Below are positions 33,481-44,673 of a stretch of DNA of 64,000 nt, piece after piece (position 1 is the stretch's first letter; each line of letters begins with the position of its first letter). The notes beneath the pieces were generated by a model that had not been told where the DNA came from, searched no databases, and saw nothing but the letters and a program-made list of their open reading frames with translations. The DNA comes from Telmatactis stephensoni (taxonomy: Eukaryota; Cnidaria; Anthozoa; Actiniaria; Isophelliidae): positions 62,001-126,000 of the forward strand of contig JALIZF010001907.1 of assembly GCA_029948255.1 (NCBI GenBank). The letters run 5' to 3'. A program made the position numbers and the translations under genes.

Positions 33481-33734
33481 TTAATTTTTTAATTGGTCTG
33501 CTTCAATTCTGGTCTTTCTTTCTGAAAAACTAATGTGTTTTCGGAAAATGACTTGAATTTTTGAAAATTAAATAAAGTCAACTCTAGCTCCCAGTGACTA
33601 CTCGTAAGCGACCCAGCTCTCGGCAACCTCTTGGTAAATATACAAAATCGCTTTATTCCAGTCATTTACTTCCAAAAAGAAGCTCTCGCTCATAATTGCC
33701 GAGGTGGCCCTGATGACTGTGACCAAACTGAATT

Positions 33735-33930
33735 TTAAGAGGAGATTTTTTTCAATGACGAGCAATAATGGCCAAAAGCGCCAAAAACTAGACCGTGTGA
33801 GTTTTTTGATCGAATTTTCGCTTTGGAATATCACTTTGATTCGACTTTCATCGGCCAAAACTACTTTACAAACAACTTAAACTTTCTGACAGAAATGATT
33901 TTAGTTTTGTACAACAGCTATTCTTCAACT
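33735..33930. repeat. Truncated copy of the 7.5-kb TTAA element
   Basis: Begins TTAAGAGGAGATTTTTTTCA, carries the shared CATCGGCCAAAACTAC and TGTACAACAGCTATTC blocks, and lacks the right terminal repeat. An internal deletion relative to 7485-7935 is evident. Confidence 0.75.
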
Positions 33931-34744
33931 CAGGAGCAACATTTCAGGTAACCCTTGTTTTTTTAATTAAAATTGATTTAGTTAGACGATAAAGAATTTT
34001 TCATTTACATTTCTTTATAATGATTACACTAACACCGAAACTGGGCTTCCTGTGCACAGGGGTGGTCAGCTTACGAGAAAGTCGACTGAAGCATCACACA
34101 GCTTTGGAACAATATGGTATGGACATTCTCGAAGAGAGAAAAAAAAAAGCACGCAAAGCATCATGGTCGATTATTAACGGGAGCCTGAAGCAAAGAATAG
34201 ACAAGAAAAATAGAAATTCTAATCAAATAGTTATTTAATTCGTTTATTCATTTATACAGTTAATTAGTTTTACAATATCAAGATTTCTATATAAAAACTC
34301 AAACATGGGAATGTAAGCCAAGGTGTAAAACCTTTGGAGGTCTAGACGCGGAGTTTTCGGCGACGATTTTGAGTTCAGTTAGCGGAGAACATCTCTGGGA
34401 CCAGATGTACTTGATTGTAGTGATTAAAGAGATAAGTAAAAGCCGGTTGTCACCAGATAAAACACAAATCTTCTCTTAATTTGTTTTTGAAAAAATAACG
34501 AATCAAAGTGGCTTCGGACGTACGCTGGCTTTCCCCTCGTAATTAACGAGTTCTCAGATTAGAGAAGATGCAGATAAACATCAACTAGCAGACGATCTGA
34601 GTATCGTCATCACATGCTCACCTCCGCCATCAAACGTTCTAGAATGTTTCATATTGTACATTTCGCATGATGAAACGTTCTGGATGCTTTACAAAGTAAG
34701 CTTCGTTAGTCAACACAACTTGTACAATTTTAACCGGTTTCCAT
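33931..34744. other. Intergenic, no gene seen
   Basis: A 72-codon plus-strand frame at 34020 has no recognisable domain or splice context. Confidence 0.4.
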
Positions 34745-35305
34745 TAGCGACAGAAGCATAAGCGTCAGTCACATACACAGATTCCATGCTGCATTTCTTT
34801 ACTTCGATAAGTGACCAAGACACACAATGGAGCTTTTCTTGGAACTTTGCGCGCAACAGAAGGTACATTACGCAACAGAGGCTGCACCGTGTGTCCGCAG
34901 CAGTTGTGCGTAACATTGCAGAGGTGGACACACTCTGCAAATACTGTTGCGCGCAAAGTTGCAGAAAAACGTATCGTGCAAAGCGGGCGTAACTTACGTA
35001 CTTAACTTTACTTGCGTAACTCACCAAGTCGTATTTAACAAGCGTTTTTATCGAAAACTCAAGGGAATTTGCACAAAAATTCTCTGCAAAATAACTAGAA
35101 ATTGCATATTAAAAGTACTGGCCGTTTTAAGAAAGAGACAGTAGTGGTAAATCCTCGGAAAAACATATCCAATTTTTGGATTTACGCCGAGCGCTCGTAA
35201 ATTACGCACGCTTTGTGATTTAACACCAGAAAAAGAAAAGCAACGCTATTACGTAATACGGTACTGAGCCAATGTATGTCACTGACGCTTATGCTAATGT
35301 CGTAA
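34745..35305. mobile_element. Inverted-repeat element with a nested hairpin
   Basis: The left end (CATTAGCGACAGAAGCATAA then GCGTCAGTCACATACA) and right end (TGTATGTCACTGACGCTTAT then GCTAATGTCG) are inverted over about 40 bp with mismatches. Inside, ACTTTGCGCGCAACAG at 34844 mirrors CTGTTGCGCGCAAAGTTG at 34948-34965, a second, smaller hairpin MITE. The outer ends resemble the minisatellite unit of 18.7-19.3 kb. No coding capacity. Confidence 0.6.
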
Positions 35306-35316
35306 AAGCCATGTAA

Positions 35317-38300
35317 CTACAAGGCCATCTTTCTTCCTTCGATACTGATAGTAGCGGCATGAGTAGGTGCTTTGACTTTGTTGCGATCTTTAAACTTTCT
35401 CATTTGTTTGTCAGCTCGACTGATCAGTTTCTGGAAAATTATAAAATGAAATAGAAATAAATTTGAAATACACAGGAGTGTCTCTGATAGAATACCTTGT
35501 TCTCACCCCTCCCCCTCCAGGATCAATGATGGTTTTCCATTCTTGTTTCTCTATTGGAAAGGCATTAGTCTAGCCTCGTCACGCAACGCCCCCTGACAAG
35601 GGAGCGTTGCGTGACGAGGCTAAACACGGCTGCGAGGGAGACTAGAAAGGCATAGGCTTAGAGGTAATTCGGAAACAGCATTAGGCTGATTTAGCAAACA
35701 CGACGCGACAACAGGCTAGGACGTGAGAAGATGAATATATCACACTCATTCGATGCGTGACTACCGTGACGACATCGCGACGTCGCGGTTCAGGGCCCGG
35801 TTACTCGAAAGATGAGTTAGTGGTAACCCAGGGTTAAGACCAAAGGTTTTCTTCAGACTTAACCCTGGATTAGCGTTAACCCGCCTTCAAGGAACCGGAT
35901 CCAGGACGTCATTTTTGCGTCCTCTTCTTAACGTTGGCGACGTCAACGGTCATTTCGAACAAAATTCATCATCATCATCATCATCGTCATCATCATCATC
36001 ATCATCGTCATCAACATCATCATACTACTTTAATTACCCACGTCACACTAAAGAGCTTACAAGAAAACTCGCGCGTTAAAACGTGTACGTGAAAAATTCG
36101 TCAGCGCGCACGGCGTCCTCTTTCACGTCGCCACTGTACTGTGTAGCCTCCTCCACAGGCAATTCTTTTAATGGGTATCCTGTGGTAGCAGACAAGAGGG
36201 AAAACTGGGAACGAGAGAAGGAGGAGTTGGCAACTCCTTCGTTTTTCTCTCCCCCTCCCCAATCGGCTATTTGTATTGCCACAGGAAGCCCGGGACGGGG
36301 CATACTAAACATGGCGCTTAAACACCGTAGCTGTCACCACGTGTGCTAAAGACTAGCCTTAATTGAGCTGGTCGACTTAAACATAAAGGCTGAACAATAT
36401 ATCAACGCAGAATACTAACGTTAACTCTTTGAAAGTCCAAGCCTTCTAGACTGGATTTTGGTCTTACGACGTAGTCTTTGTTGGAGGGCGTAGGAACACG
36501 TGCTCTCATTATAAAACCCTTCTCGCCTGGACGAGCAGCCCTGGAAATGAGACAAATCATACCATGGTGAAAGACAGAAAACAGTGACGTAACAAAACTG
36601 GAATGACTTAACTTGGGAGAAAGGGGGTAGGAATCCAGTTGGAAAGTCTTTGAAAGGAGAGTAATTTTACGACCTCGATCACCACAGGAGAAAACAAACA
36701 CCGGAAGAATCACTACAACGGGGCTCACAAATATCTTTGCCACTCCCCCAACCCTAAAGCGGTTTAACAAACAAACAGAACACAGTGGAGTTTTATGGCT
36801 TACTTTTTCTCTCCTTGTAAAGCACGGTCGATAGAACGAGGCGTTCTGCCTCCCTCTTCTGTGGAACTAAGTCGTCTTCGTTTGGACATGTTTTGGTAGT
36901 CTCTCTCCTCACGTTCTTCGCGCGACATTGATTTAAAGTTCGAAGTAACACCGAAGATTGGTCGCGCCCATTCGTCTGTGGGTCAAAATATAATCATTAA
37001 AGTGCTCTCTGTCAATTATCTTAATGCCATGTTCCCAATATATACCTGTTTGGATAAACGTTGACCCTCGAAGTTTGATTGTCATTATCACAATATAATC
37101 ATTATTCGGATTTATACATTTAATTAACAACTTAGCGTGCACAATAAAATATTCAATTACGTGTACTTTTAAAATGTTCACCATCTTCAAAAATAACAAT
37201 GCACCACATCATAATAGCAATTCAGTTTCTACATGATGATATTGATCATCATCATCATCTTCTTCATTATCATCACCATCTTCATCATCATCATCAGCAG
37301 CAGCAGCAATTAACTTTCATTATCCTCATTACCGGTACTGTCATTGAAAAAATAAACATTAAAAATCACTACCATATATCAACTTACTAATAAGCTTTCC
37401 TGCTATGTCCTTGTTTTGTCTGATTTCCTTGGGATGTCTGTAGATGTACATAATAGCTTTACCCAGACCACTCATCTTCAATGCTCCAGTGTCCAAACGT
37501 GGAAACTATGGATAGTAAACAATAGTAACATAGGTTATCCACTGAACTCTGTATCTTAGTCTAGGGAACACACTTTTGATTTTTCACTGCATTGTGATGA
37601 GTTCTACTGCATTTTGATTTTTTTTCCGCATTGAAGTGGGTTTTCCTGCATTGTTTTCCTGCACTTGATGGGTTTCCCAGCGTTGTGATGGGTTTCCCTG
37701 CATTATAATGGTTTCCCTGCATTGTGATGGGTTTCCTTCCATTGTGATGGTTTTCCTGCATTGAAATGGGTTTCCTGCATTGAAATGGGTTTCCAGCATT
37801 GAAATGGGTTTCCCGCATTGAAATAGGTTTCCTTGCATTGCTATGACTTTCCCTGTATTGTGGTGGGTTTTCCCAACATTGGGATGGATTTCCCACGCAT
37901 TGTCATTGGTTTTCCTTGCATAATAATGGGTTTTCCCAGCATTGTGATTGCTTCTACAGTACATGTATCATTGCCATGGTTCTTACTGAAGATAATATCT
38001 TGAGCAGTCCACTTCTAATTTGTAGATGCGGCAAAGACCCATCTGGCAAAGGACTCAGCCAATCCTAAAAAAAATAACACAAAGTTACACATCACCATCA
38101 AATGTGATTTTACAACAGAACAAATAAAACCCAGTATCTTTATGATACACTTACTTTTAAAGCATGTAGAATTCCTGAATCTATGAAAGTAAACTGTAGA
38201 TCAACCCTGCAAAAGAAAAAGAATTAAAATAAAATAATAAATAAAATAAATAATCTTCTACAGCAGATCCACGTAATGGCTATTCTTCTGCTGGCACTCA

Positions 38301-41300
38301 CACTCACTACCTCTACATTAAATATTTTGCATACATCGCTCAACTCACATGTTGATCTTTTTGCTGATAGAGAACAACATATCAAACAAACTCAATTCAC
38401 ATATGATCTGATGCCCAAGCCGGGACTTGAACCCAGACCACAATGGTGTTCAGTGCTCTCACCACTCGGCCAACCATGCCACCCAATTGTATCAATGTCA
38501 TCATCACTAGAACATCTACCACTAACAATAACAAAATCACAACTTTCAAAAATCGTCCTTCAGTGAAGACCATCTCTAGAACACTTTGTTATCATTTGCA
38601 TGATTGAAAATACACATCAGGCAATGAACTGTCCAGCAAATCTTATATATAGTAGCTTACTTGTTGAGATGTGTTAATACCAAGGGAAGTAGTTTGAGTT
38701 TCTTTGTGGCAGCTTGTTTTGCTTCGTTCAACATTTTGTCATCCTATAAAAGGAACAACAAAAAAGATATTAAACAAAATGTAAAGTGAAAAGAGTGAAA
38801 ACAGAAGAAGGGTGGGAAGTCACATCATACAAATGCCATGCATGAAGCTCAGAATACAAATAAATACTAATCATAAAGAGATGACTTTCATACTTCAGCA
38901 GCTTGCTTCATCTGTTTGACCATTTCAACAACTAAATCATCACTATCACTGATCAGTTCACTATCCTGCAATAATATTGATGTCAAAAATAGTAATTAAT
39001 CATCATCAATGAATTGGTTTTAATAAAAATTTATATCAAATATGAGCAAAAACGGATTTCTTACTCCTTTTCTTCTTCTTCTTTTTGAGCGGCTGGCCTG
39101 AAAGAAGGACATGACAACAATATTTTAAAACAATATTTTAAAAGTACTTAAACTTAAATCAATACCTTAGGTTTAAGATTCAAAAGGTGACAGGGCAGTC
39201 ATGTTATATGAAAAAACAGTAGACACTATAAATGATAAATGTTTTGTTGAAGTTTGCTGCCACTGATATCTTCTGTCAACCAAGATTGCTGCCACTGATA
39301 TCTTCTGTCAACCAGCACAAGTTGCATGGGTGGTGCTACCACTATATGTATCCTTCTCTACATTATGTCTCATACCTTCTTTTGTTCCATCATGACATCA
39401 AAATCCCAAACTTTTCTGCAAACCAAAATGAACATTGTGAGCTAAATCCATGGTTAGGGGGGGGGGGGGGGGGGGGGGTGGAATGTGTGTATGTGTGTGT
39501 GTGGGGGGGGGGGGGGGGGGGCAGAAAGGGAAGTCATTGGAAGGAAGTATTGAAAATTTGTCAACAAATCCAGAAATGGTAATAAATTTGAATGCCAACC
39601 AAGGTCTTCCAATCCAAAGAAGAAATGAATGATAATGGAGGTAGACATTGTGGAAGTAACTGTTCATAACACTCATTCCCTGGCTATCACACAATACTCA
39701 CCCACCACTACCTCCTTCTTCATCAGATTCACTACTCTCTTCTTGGTCTATCTTTGGTTTGGGTACAACCATGGTTTCAGCTACTTCTCCACTGACACCT
39801 TCATCTTCATCATCAGAAATCATGGACTTTGATTTCTTTGATGCTAGATCTACAGTAGACAGTGTTTACTGTAAGTCATACATGAGGGATATTAGTGATT
39901 AAAGGTCTCTGGCACTGAGGGAGGGTTAGTGGAAGTCACTATGTCACAGGTGAGACAGAGAGAATGGTGGAGGAGCTAGAGGTTGAATATTCTTATTGAA
40001 ACAATGGATCCAAAGGAGATCATAGTATCATACAAGAGTAAATGGTTGGTTTATGATGTTTTTGGGGAATAACAAAAGTTAGAACAACAATCCAGACAAA
40101 ACCTCTTGGGAGTATGACTTTCTCTGTTTCTCATGATTCCTGTTTCTCATCTCAAAAAATGTATTCTCATCTCCTCTCCCATTTTTTTAAATTTGAGCCC
40201 AAATGGTTGCTGTTGTGCCTGCAAGTCTTTTAATAACCTTTACAACATTTAATGGGGAGGGGGAGGGGTGACAAGCACACCCAGAAACTCAAAACAGAAT
40301 ATTCTAAATTGCCAAAAAATTTCCATGGGTTCTGTCTGGGATTGAAGTCAAGGCCTTGTCAAAGTCCATTTTCTCCTTAAGAAAACAAAGAGTGTTAAGA
40401 AGAACTTTAGATTTGATCAGATATGATGGATCCTTCACACCATCTCTGATTGAGTTCTCAGTTCTCTTGCAGAATATCTTGAATTTTAAAAGGGAAGTTA
40501 TATTTTGATCAAAAATCACTTAATTCTAACACTGAGCTTTTTAATTGGCAACAATCCCCACTTAAAATATAACTTTGTAACTACATGTATTAGTTTTAAA
40601 ACTACCTTGTTTTACTTTAGATATTTCAATCTCATCTTGACCAAATCCCTACAAGAGTGAAAACATTGGTAATTTATTGTCCATGAGGTTTTGAGTTGAT
40701 ATCAACTCTTACCCTTATAACATAAATTAGGAGTAGCTCATCACCCTTCCTTGCAGCTAAGTGCTGAATTGCGAAGGGCGCAGCTCAACGTGATCGAGTC
40801 GACGGTTTACAAGGGCGCTTTCATTACAAACAATTGAACAATCACACATTTACATACAAATTTACATACACATACACGTACCATACAACCCATGTCTGAT
40901 CACGGAGCACAGCTTAGATAACAGACATAAACTACAATCTTTTTCAAAATTTCTTTTTATATTCAAATGTCAAAACTCCTTCTGCTCTAAAGTAATATTT
41001 GTTACCTCAAATTCTTCCTCTTCATCACTGGCACCAAAAATATCATCAATCAGCTGGTCTACAGCCCCTTCTGGCTCTGATCTGTATTTTTGTTAAGACA
41101 GAGTAGATCAGTATATTAGCTCATATCAACAGCTGTTTATAGGAGCAAGGATGGCACAGTTGGTTAGTGCACAGCCTTCGGTGCGATCCCTGGATCTCGC
41201 ATCCTTGTTTCAACTTCTTTCTTTTCTTTGTAGCTTTAAGTATAGCTTTGAATACCCTTAAAACAGAGCACTAATGGAGAAAGGGCAGTAAAATGAGCGC

Positions 41301-43156
41301 ACCGTCCACCACAAGTTTATCAGCTGTTGCCGTCCACTGAATGTTTACTATACAAAAAGGACAAACTACAGTATAACTGCCCATAACTTTGGTGCTATTC
41401 ATCGAAACTATCTCAAAATTTCAATATTATATTTTTGTTGTTGTTGGATAAAAAAATTAAAACGTCACGCAAGGGTGAGAAAAGCTCATTATTGAAAAAA
41501 GTGTGATATTTGAGATGCAAATTATTGATAATTCACCTCTCTTCATCTTGAGCATCAATATCTTCTGAGACACCAGACTTGTCAAAGACATCTTCATCAT
41601 CATCTATAGCACCAGGAATTGAAGAATGACAAAAGGAAATTAACAAATAGATTCAATTTTGCCATGCATGAATTGTGTACTCTAATAGATGTACAGAAGG
41701 CATCAAAATGTGATGAGAACAAAAAGGTATGCCACGAGACGAAGTTGAGTGGCATGACTGTTGTTCTCACCACATTTTGATGTCTTCTATGCATCAATTA
41801 AAGTACAGACCCATGGCAAAATGGAATCTATTTGTCTTTTTACATAATATTTTGAAACATTCCAGCTAATCAGAGCATGCATAAGATTCAATGATGCCAT
41901 CTATATGTGTGAACTGTAATCACCCATGGTTCTTGACCAATCAGAGCACATGTAATATACCAAATATTATATAATATAGGTTAACAGTTCAAATTAAAAG
42001 CTGTGGCCCAGATAGAGTAGATTTTGTATGACTGTGAAAATGGCACCGCACGGTCACGGCATGGTTACGGCAGGAATTTTGAATGTTTTTATAGACAACA
42101 CGGCACTGACACGGACACAGCACAGCGCATTCCATTTCACACTCATACGAAAATAAATTACTCTAGCTTCAATTGGAGTAGTTTGTTTGAGTCCCACTTG
42201 AATAAGGGATATTTTCCTTTCATATTGTACTGCACCTAGGCACTTAAACTTTTACTCATTTATGTTTATATCGCTACTGTAAAGACAAGCATTGCTAGTG
42301 AACAGTACATTACTGAGTCTGTGTATGTTGCTTGTGCTTATGCTTATGCCACTGTGAAGAGACAAGTACTGCTAATGAGTATTATATTACTGCGTCTCTT
42401 TATGCTTCCATTGCAAAGGACAAGCACTGCAAATTAGAAGTGCAATGCAAACTTGACCCATGTATTACCTTCTTTTTCCTCCTTTTCATCTTCACTCTGT
42501 TCAGTTTCTTTCTCTTCATTTGTGGATTTCTCAGTTTCTCCCTCTTGGTTATCTTCAGAATGATCTTCAGGTGATACATCACTCTTCATTATATCATCAA
42601 CTATAGCAGCTTCAGGCTCTGATAATCCTAGTCCTATAGGTGACAATGGTATTCCTAAGCTTTCCTCGTCATCATGTCTTTCTTTATGTTTCAACTCCTT
42701 TTCAGTTGTTGTTTTATCACTAGTAACATTTTTTGGTTCTGAATCATTTGAAGTATCAAGAGAGGAATCTAATTCCTTTTGGTCCTCGTTATCGTCTTCT
42801 TGATCAATTTTTTCCTCGTCTAAATTTTCACTTTCTTCCTCTTTAGAGTCTGAGATCAACTCAACGTCTTTATCCTCGTGTTCTTCATCTATCTCGACCT
42901 CACTCGGAGATCCGACATGCTCTGTTTCTTGATTGTCTGTCTCATCTGGCGGTTCACTAATAGGACTATCAATTTCTGGACGCATAGGCGATTGTTCTTG
43001 CTCAATATTTTGTTCTTCTTTCTCTTCATCATCAGAAATATCACTAAAATTGTCGCCTTCGTCATGTTTCTCGTGGTAGTCTGGCGTTGGAGGTCGTTCA
43101 ATTTCTTGGTCTTCATCGCCACTATTCTCCATCGGATCCTCTATATTATCACTCAT
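35317..43156 (-). CDS. IWS1: IWS1 transcription elongation factor, 14 exons, 619 aa
   Basis: Exons: 42469-43156 (ATG 43156), 41537-41603, 41006-41081, 40606-40648, 39702-39849, 39065-39092 (or to 39097), 38894-38965 (or to 38960), 38661-38743, 38155-38206, 37987-38064, 37388-37505, 36804-36975, 36420-36540, 35317-35430 (TAG). All introns are GT-AG and phases agree. The first ~350 residues are acidic and low-complexity (SDD, EEE runs; [15 protein letters not shown]). Residues ~350-490 form the TFIIS N-terminal-type helical domain ([32 protein letters not shown]). The C-terminus has conserved [28 protein letters not shown] and [10 protein letters not shown] blocks. IWS1 binds SPT6 on elongating RNA polymerase II in the nucleus and links it to histone methylation and mRNA export. 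Introns are full of repeats. A strongly conserved housekeeping gene. Confidence 0.95.
35566..35644. mobile_element. 79-bp hairpin MITE with 9-bp target duplication
   Basis: Ends TAGTCTAGCCTCGTCACGCA and GAGGCTA with AGACTA at the extreme. The core CTCGTCACGCAACGC mirrors GCGTTGCGTGACGAG. GAAAGGCAT is duplicated exactly at 35557-35565 and 35645-35653. It lies in the last IWS1 intron. Confidence 0.9.
35797..35895. mobile_element. Hairpin MITE (GGGCCCGGTTACTCGAAAG type)
   Basis: GGTAACCCAGGGTTAAG mirrors CTTAACCCTGGATTAGCGTTAACC, and GGGCCCGGTT at the left pairs with AACCGGATCC at the right. It is followed at 35965-36020 by a (CAT)n run. In the last IWS1 intron. Confidence 0.65.
37561..37965 (-). 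repeat. ~21-bp minisatellite in IWS1 intron 10
   Basis: Unit close to CATTGTGATGGGTTTCCCTG on the plus strand, about 18 copies with variants (GAAATGGG, TATAATGG). It ends within about 20 bp of the exon 10 donor. On the transcript strand it is an open frame (NAGKPITMQ-like), which is an artefact of unit length. Confidence 0.9.
38276..38484 (-). mobile_element. tRNA-derived SINE, copy 2, in IWS1 intron 8
   Basis: On the minus strand: head GGGTGGCATGGTTGGCCGAG, B box GGGTTCAAGTCCCGG, body with GAGTTTGTTTGATATG, TTGTTCTCT, GATCAACATGTGAGTTGAGC and GTAGAGGTAGTGAGTGTGAG. It follows copy 1 (25301-25613) block by block but lacks the T-rich tail. It is in the sense direction of IWS1. Confidence 0.88.
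39457..39521 (+). repeat. Paired poly-G tracts (G22 and G19)
   Basis: Two long G runs flank a (TG)n stretch in IWS1 intron 5, on the strand opposite to transcription; the transcript would be C-rich here. Such runs can form G-quadruplexes and are prone to length change and assembly error. Confidence 0.95.
41148..41215 (+). repeat. tRNA-like SINE head fragment
   Basis: GATGGCACAGTTGGTTAGTG at about 41150 is an A-box-like tRNA head, and GGTGCGATCCCTGGATCTCG sits where the B box should be. It is different from the SINE at 25.3 kb. In IWS1 intron 2, short and degenerate. Confidence 0.4.
41638..41982. mobile_element. Second copy of the 24.5-kb hairpin element
   Basis: Starts AACAAATAGATTCAATTTTG and shares TTGTTCTCACCACATTTTGA, ACATTCCAGCTAATCAGAGC and GATGCCATCTATATGTGTGA with 24521-24805. 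Arms have diverged and a ~45-bp loop insert (GCCACGAGACGAAGTTGAGT) is present. It begins in IWS1 intron 1, about 35 bp upstream of exon 2. Confidence 0.85.
42013..42165. mobile_element. TAGAG-type MITE, copy C (diverged)
   Basis: TAGAGTAGATTTTGTATGAC at the left, TACTCTA at the right, and GCAGGAATTTTGAATGTTTT in the middle match copies A and B with substitutions. In IWS1 intron 1. Confidence 0.75.
42280..42435 (+). repeat. Two dispersed units of the 18.7-kb minisatellite
   Basis: AAGACAAGCATTGCTAGTGA then ACAGTACATTACTGAGTCTG and TATGTTGCTTGTGCTTATGC, followed by a second, more diverged unit. It lies in IWS1 intron 1, 30 bp from the exon 1 donor. Confidence 0.85.
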
Positions 43157-43736
43157 TACGATAATAGAGGTTTCAATGAGATGCTATAGCTTGGTAAATT
43201 AAGAAAGATTTAAGAAATGTCGCATAAAATAACAAGTTTTTTAGGAAAATGTCAAAGAAAACCACTTCTTTCTGCTGTTGTCTCGTACCTGCTTGGTAAC
43301 CTGGCTTGAACTGTTTGTTACATTGCATCATGGGAGCGAAAGCTATGAAAATCGAGAAAAGGTAAGTACTGTAAATATAGAAAACGAAAAAAGGAAAAAA
43401 TAATAGATATAGCGTTCATGCTTATTTGGCTAGTTGGTTTGTTTAGTTTGAGGTAGCGTCGGACATTTTGTTTCGCTCGCTCATTCTCCCTCCCTCCCAT
43501 TCCTCCACTCATAAACACCTATTTGAAAATCGTTGACACTACAATCCTATATGACACAACAAGACTTTCTATACCCCTTGAACCCTAGCCTTGTACAGTG
43601 ATTTTTAACATCAAAAATGAGATAGGTTTTGAGTGTACCAAACTCCTTTTCGGTCTTGTCGCGCGTGGGCTTTTGGCCTCTCGTCCAACAACCGTTTTGA
43701 CGTTGGTGTATATGTCCAAGCCAATAAACGTGCTCG

Positions 43737-43873
43737 CATGTCTCTGTACTGTGATATAATGATAATACGAAGGAAAATGAAAAGCACGTGAAAAGCAATC
43801 TTAGGAACATGGGGTGTAGCCCAGTGGTTTTCTTGCTTTTCCAGTGCCTCTTTATATCACAGTACAGAGACAT
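43737..43873. repeat. Perfect 21-bp inverted repeat with ~95-bp loop
   Basis: ATGTCTCTGTACTGTGATAT at about 43738 is mirrored exactly by ATATCACAGTACAGAGACAT ending at 43873. It lies 0.6 kb upstream of the IWS1 start. Origin unknown; possibly a small MITE. Confidence 0.7.
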
Positions 43874-43929
43874 AAGCGATAGTTTTATATTGCTGTTATT
43901 AAAATGTTGTTTGACGTTTTTTGTGCGAA

Positions 43930-44044
43930 CCATGGGCCCGTTTCTCAAAAGACCCGATGACTTTACGGACCTGTTAACCTAAATAAATCGAATAAGTTAA
44001 CGGGTCCGTAAAGTTATCGCGTCTTTTGAGAAACGGGTCCCATG
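43930..44044. mobile_element. Hairpin MITE (GGGCCCGTTTCTCAAAAGAC type)
   Basis: GGGCCCGTTTCTCAAAAGAC is mirrored by GTCTTTTGAGAAACGGGTCC. Inside, ACTTTACGGACC...GTTAAC and GTTAACGGGTCCGTAAAGT pair as well. CATG lies at both outer edges. Confidence 0.85.
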
Positions 44045-44077
44045 TCTCTGTCCTCTGAAAAAAAACGTGGTAGCTGG

Positions 44078-44290
44078 CCAGTGTTTAATCGGGATGTGAC
44101 GTAGGCTACTTGCCAATCAGCGCGCGTGTTATATCTCATTCATATATATTAATTGGTATATTACGCGCACTCTGATTGGCCAAGAACCGTGTGTGATTAC
44201 GGTACACACGCATAGATGACGTCATTGAATCTTACACGCGCTCTGATTGATTGAAGTGTTTTGATCTATATTTGCTAAATAGAAGTACAG
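44078..44290 (-). repeat. Third copy of the 24.5-kb element, reverse, tail only
   Basis: Read in reverse it gives AATCAGAGCGCGTGTAAGAT, ATGACGTCATCTATGCGTGT and TTGGCCAATCAGAGTGCGCG, the tail of 24521-24805. The hairpin arms are missing. Confidence 0.75.
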
Positions 44291-44387
44291 GTTAGTACTT
44301 CTGGGATAGAATGTAATAGAATAACTATTTCAATTAACGATTCTCATTCATTCACATTCTCAATAAATCATCAGTCACTCAATACGC

Positions 44388-44448
44388 TCAACCTCGTTCC
44401 CAGCGCCCTTTCCCCCTAAGCGTGGAAAGGGCCCTGGGAACGAGGTTG
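44388..44448. mobile_element. 61-bp hairpin MITE with 9-bp target duplication on a stop codon
   Basis: TCAACCTCGTTCCCAGCGCC mirrors GGCCCTGGGAACGAGGTTG. TCAATACGC is duplicated exactly at 44379-44387 and 44449-44457. On the minus strand the right-hand copy reads GCG TAT TGA, the end of the ORF at 44449-44673. Confidence 0.9.
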
Positions 44449-44673
44449 TCAATACGCTTGGAGAGTCAAATAACACTGGATGACTAAGTCCTCGTTCAAT
44501 TCTATGGTCCTCTTTGTAAACTTGCAGTCTACCATGGTTAAAGGGCGAAGATCCACCGAGAATTGTTGATCACCAACCAGACTCGAGCCACGAGGAAGCC
44601 CGGGTAACAAAGATTGCTTGAAAAGTTCTTCTGGATAAATTTGCAACTTGCTCATTTCAACTCTGGATACCAT
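44449..44673 (-). CDS. Possible terminal exon, unknown protein
   Basis: Frame of at least 74 codons ending ...QCYLTLQAY-TGA with balanced composition (EELFKQSLLPGLPRGSSLVG, DLRPLTMVDCKFTKRTIELN), unlike the repeat-derived frames nearby. The frame extends upstream to a possible acceptor ATTTATAG near 44695, so it may be a last exon rather than a complete gene. A second candidate exon (SRLAARYQHDATIWETN) may lie at about 44878-44955 on the same strand, with an acceptor AAAG and a GTGACG donor. I do not recognise the protein. Confidence 0.35.
   Translation of the reverse strand: MVSRVEMSKLQIYPEELFKQSLLPGLPRGSSLVGDQQFSVDLRPLTMVDCKFTKRTIELNEDLVIQCYLTLQAY

Noticed and set aside
37561..37964. Minus-strand frames with NAGKPISMQ-type repeats
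   Set aside because: Intronic minisatellite of IWS1 with a ~21-bp unit. No coding signal.
42878..43189. 103-codon plus-strand frame, Phe/Leu-rich
   Set aside because: Antisense shadow of the acidic IWS1 exon 1.
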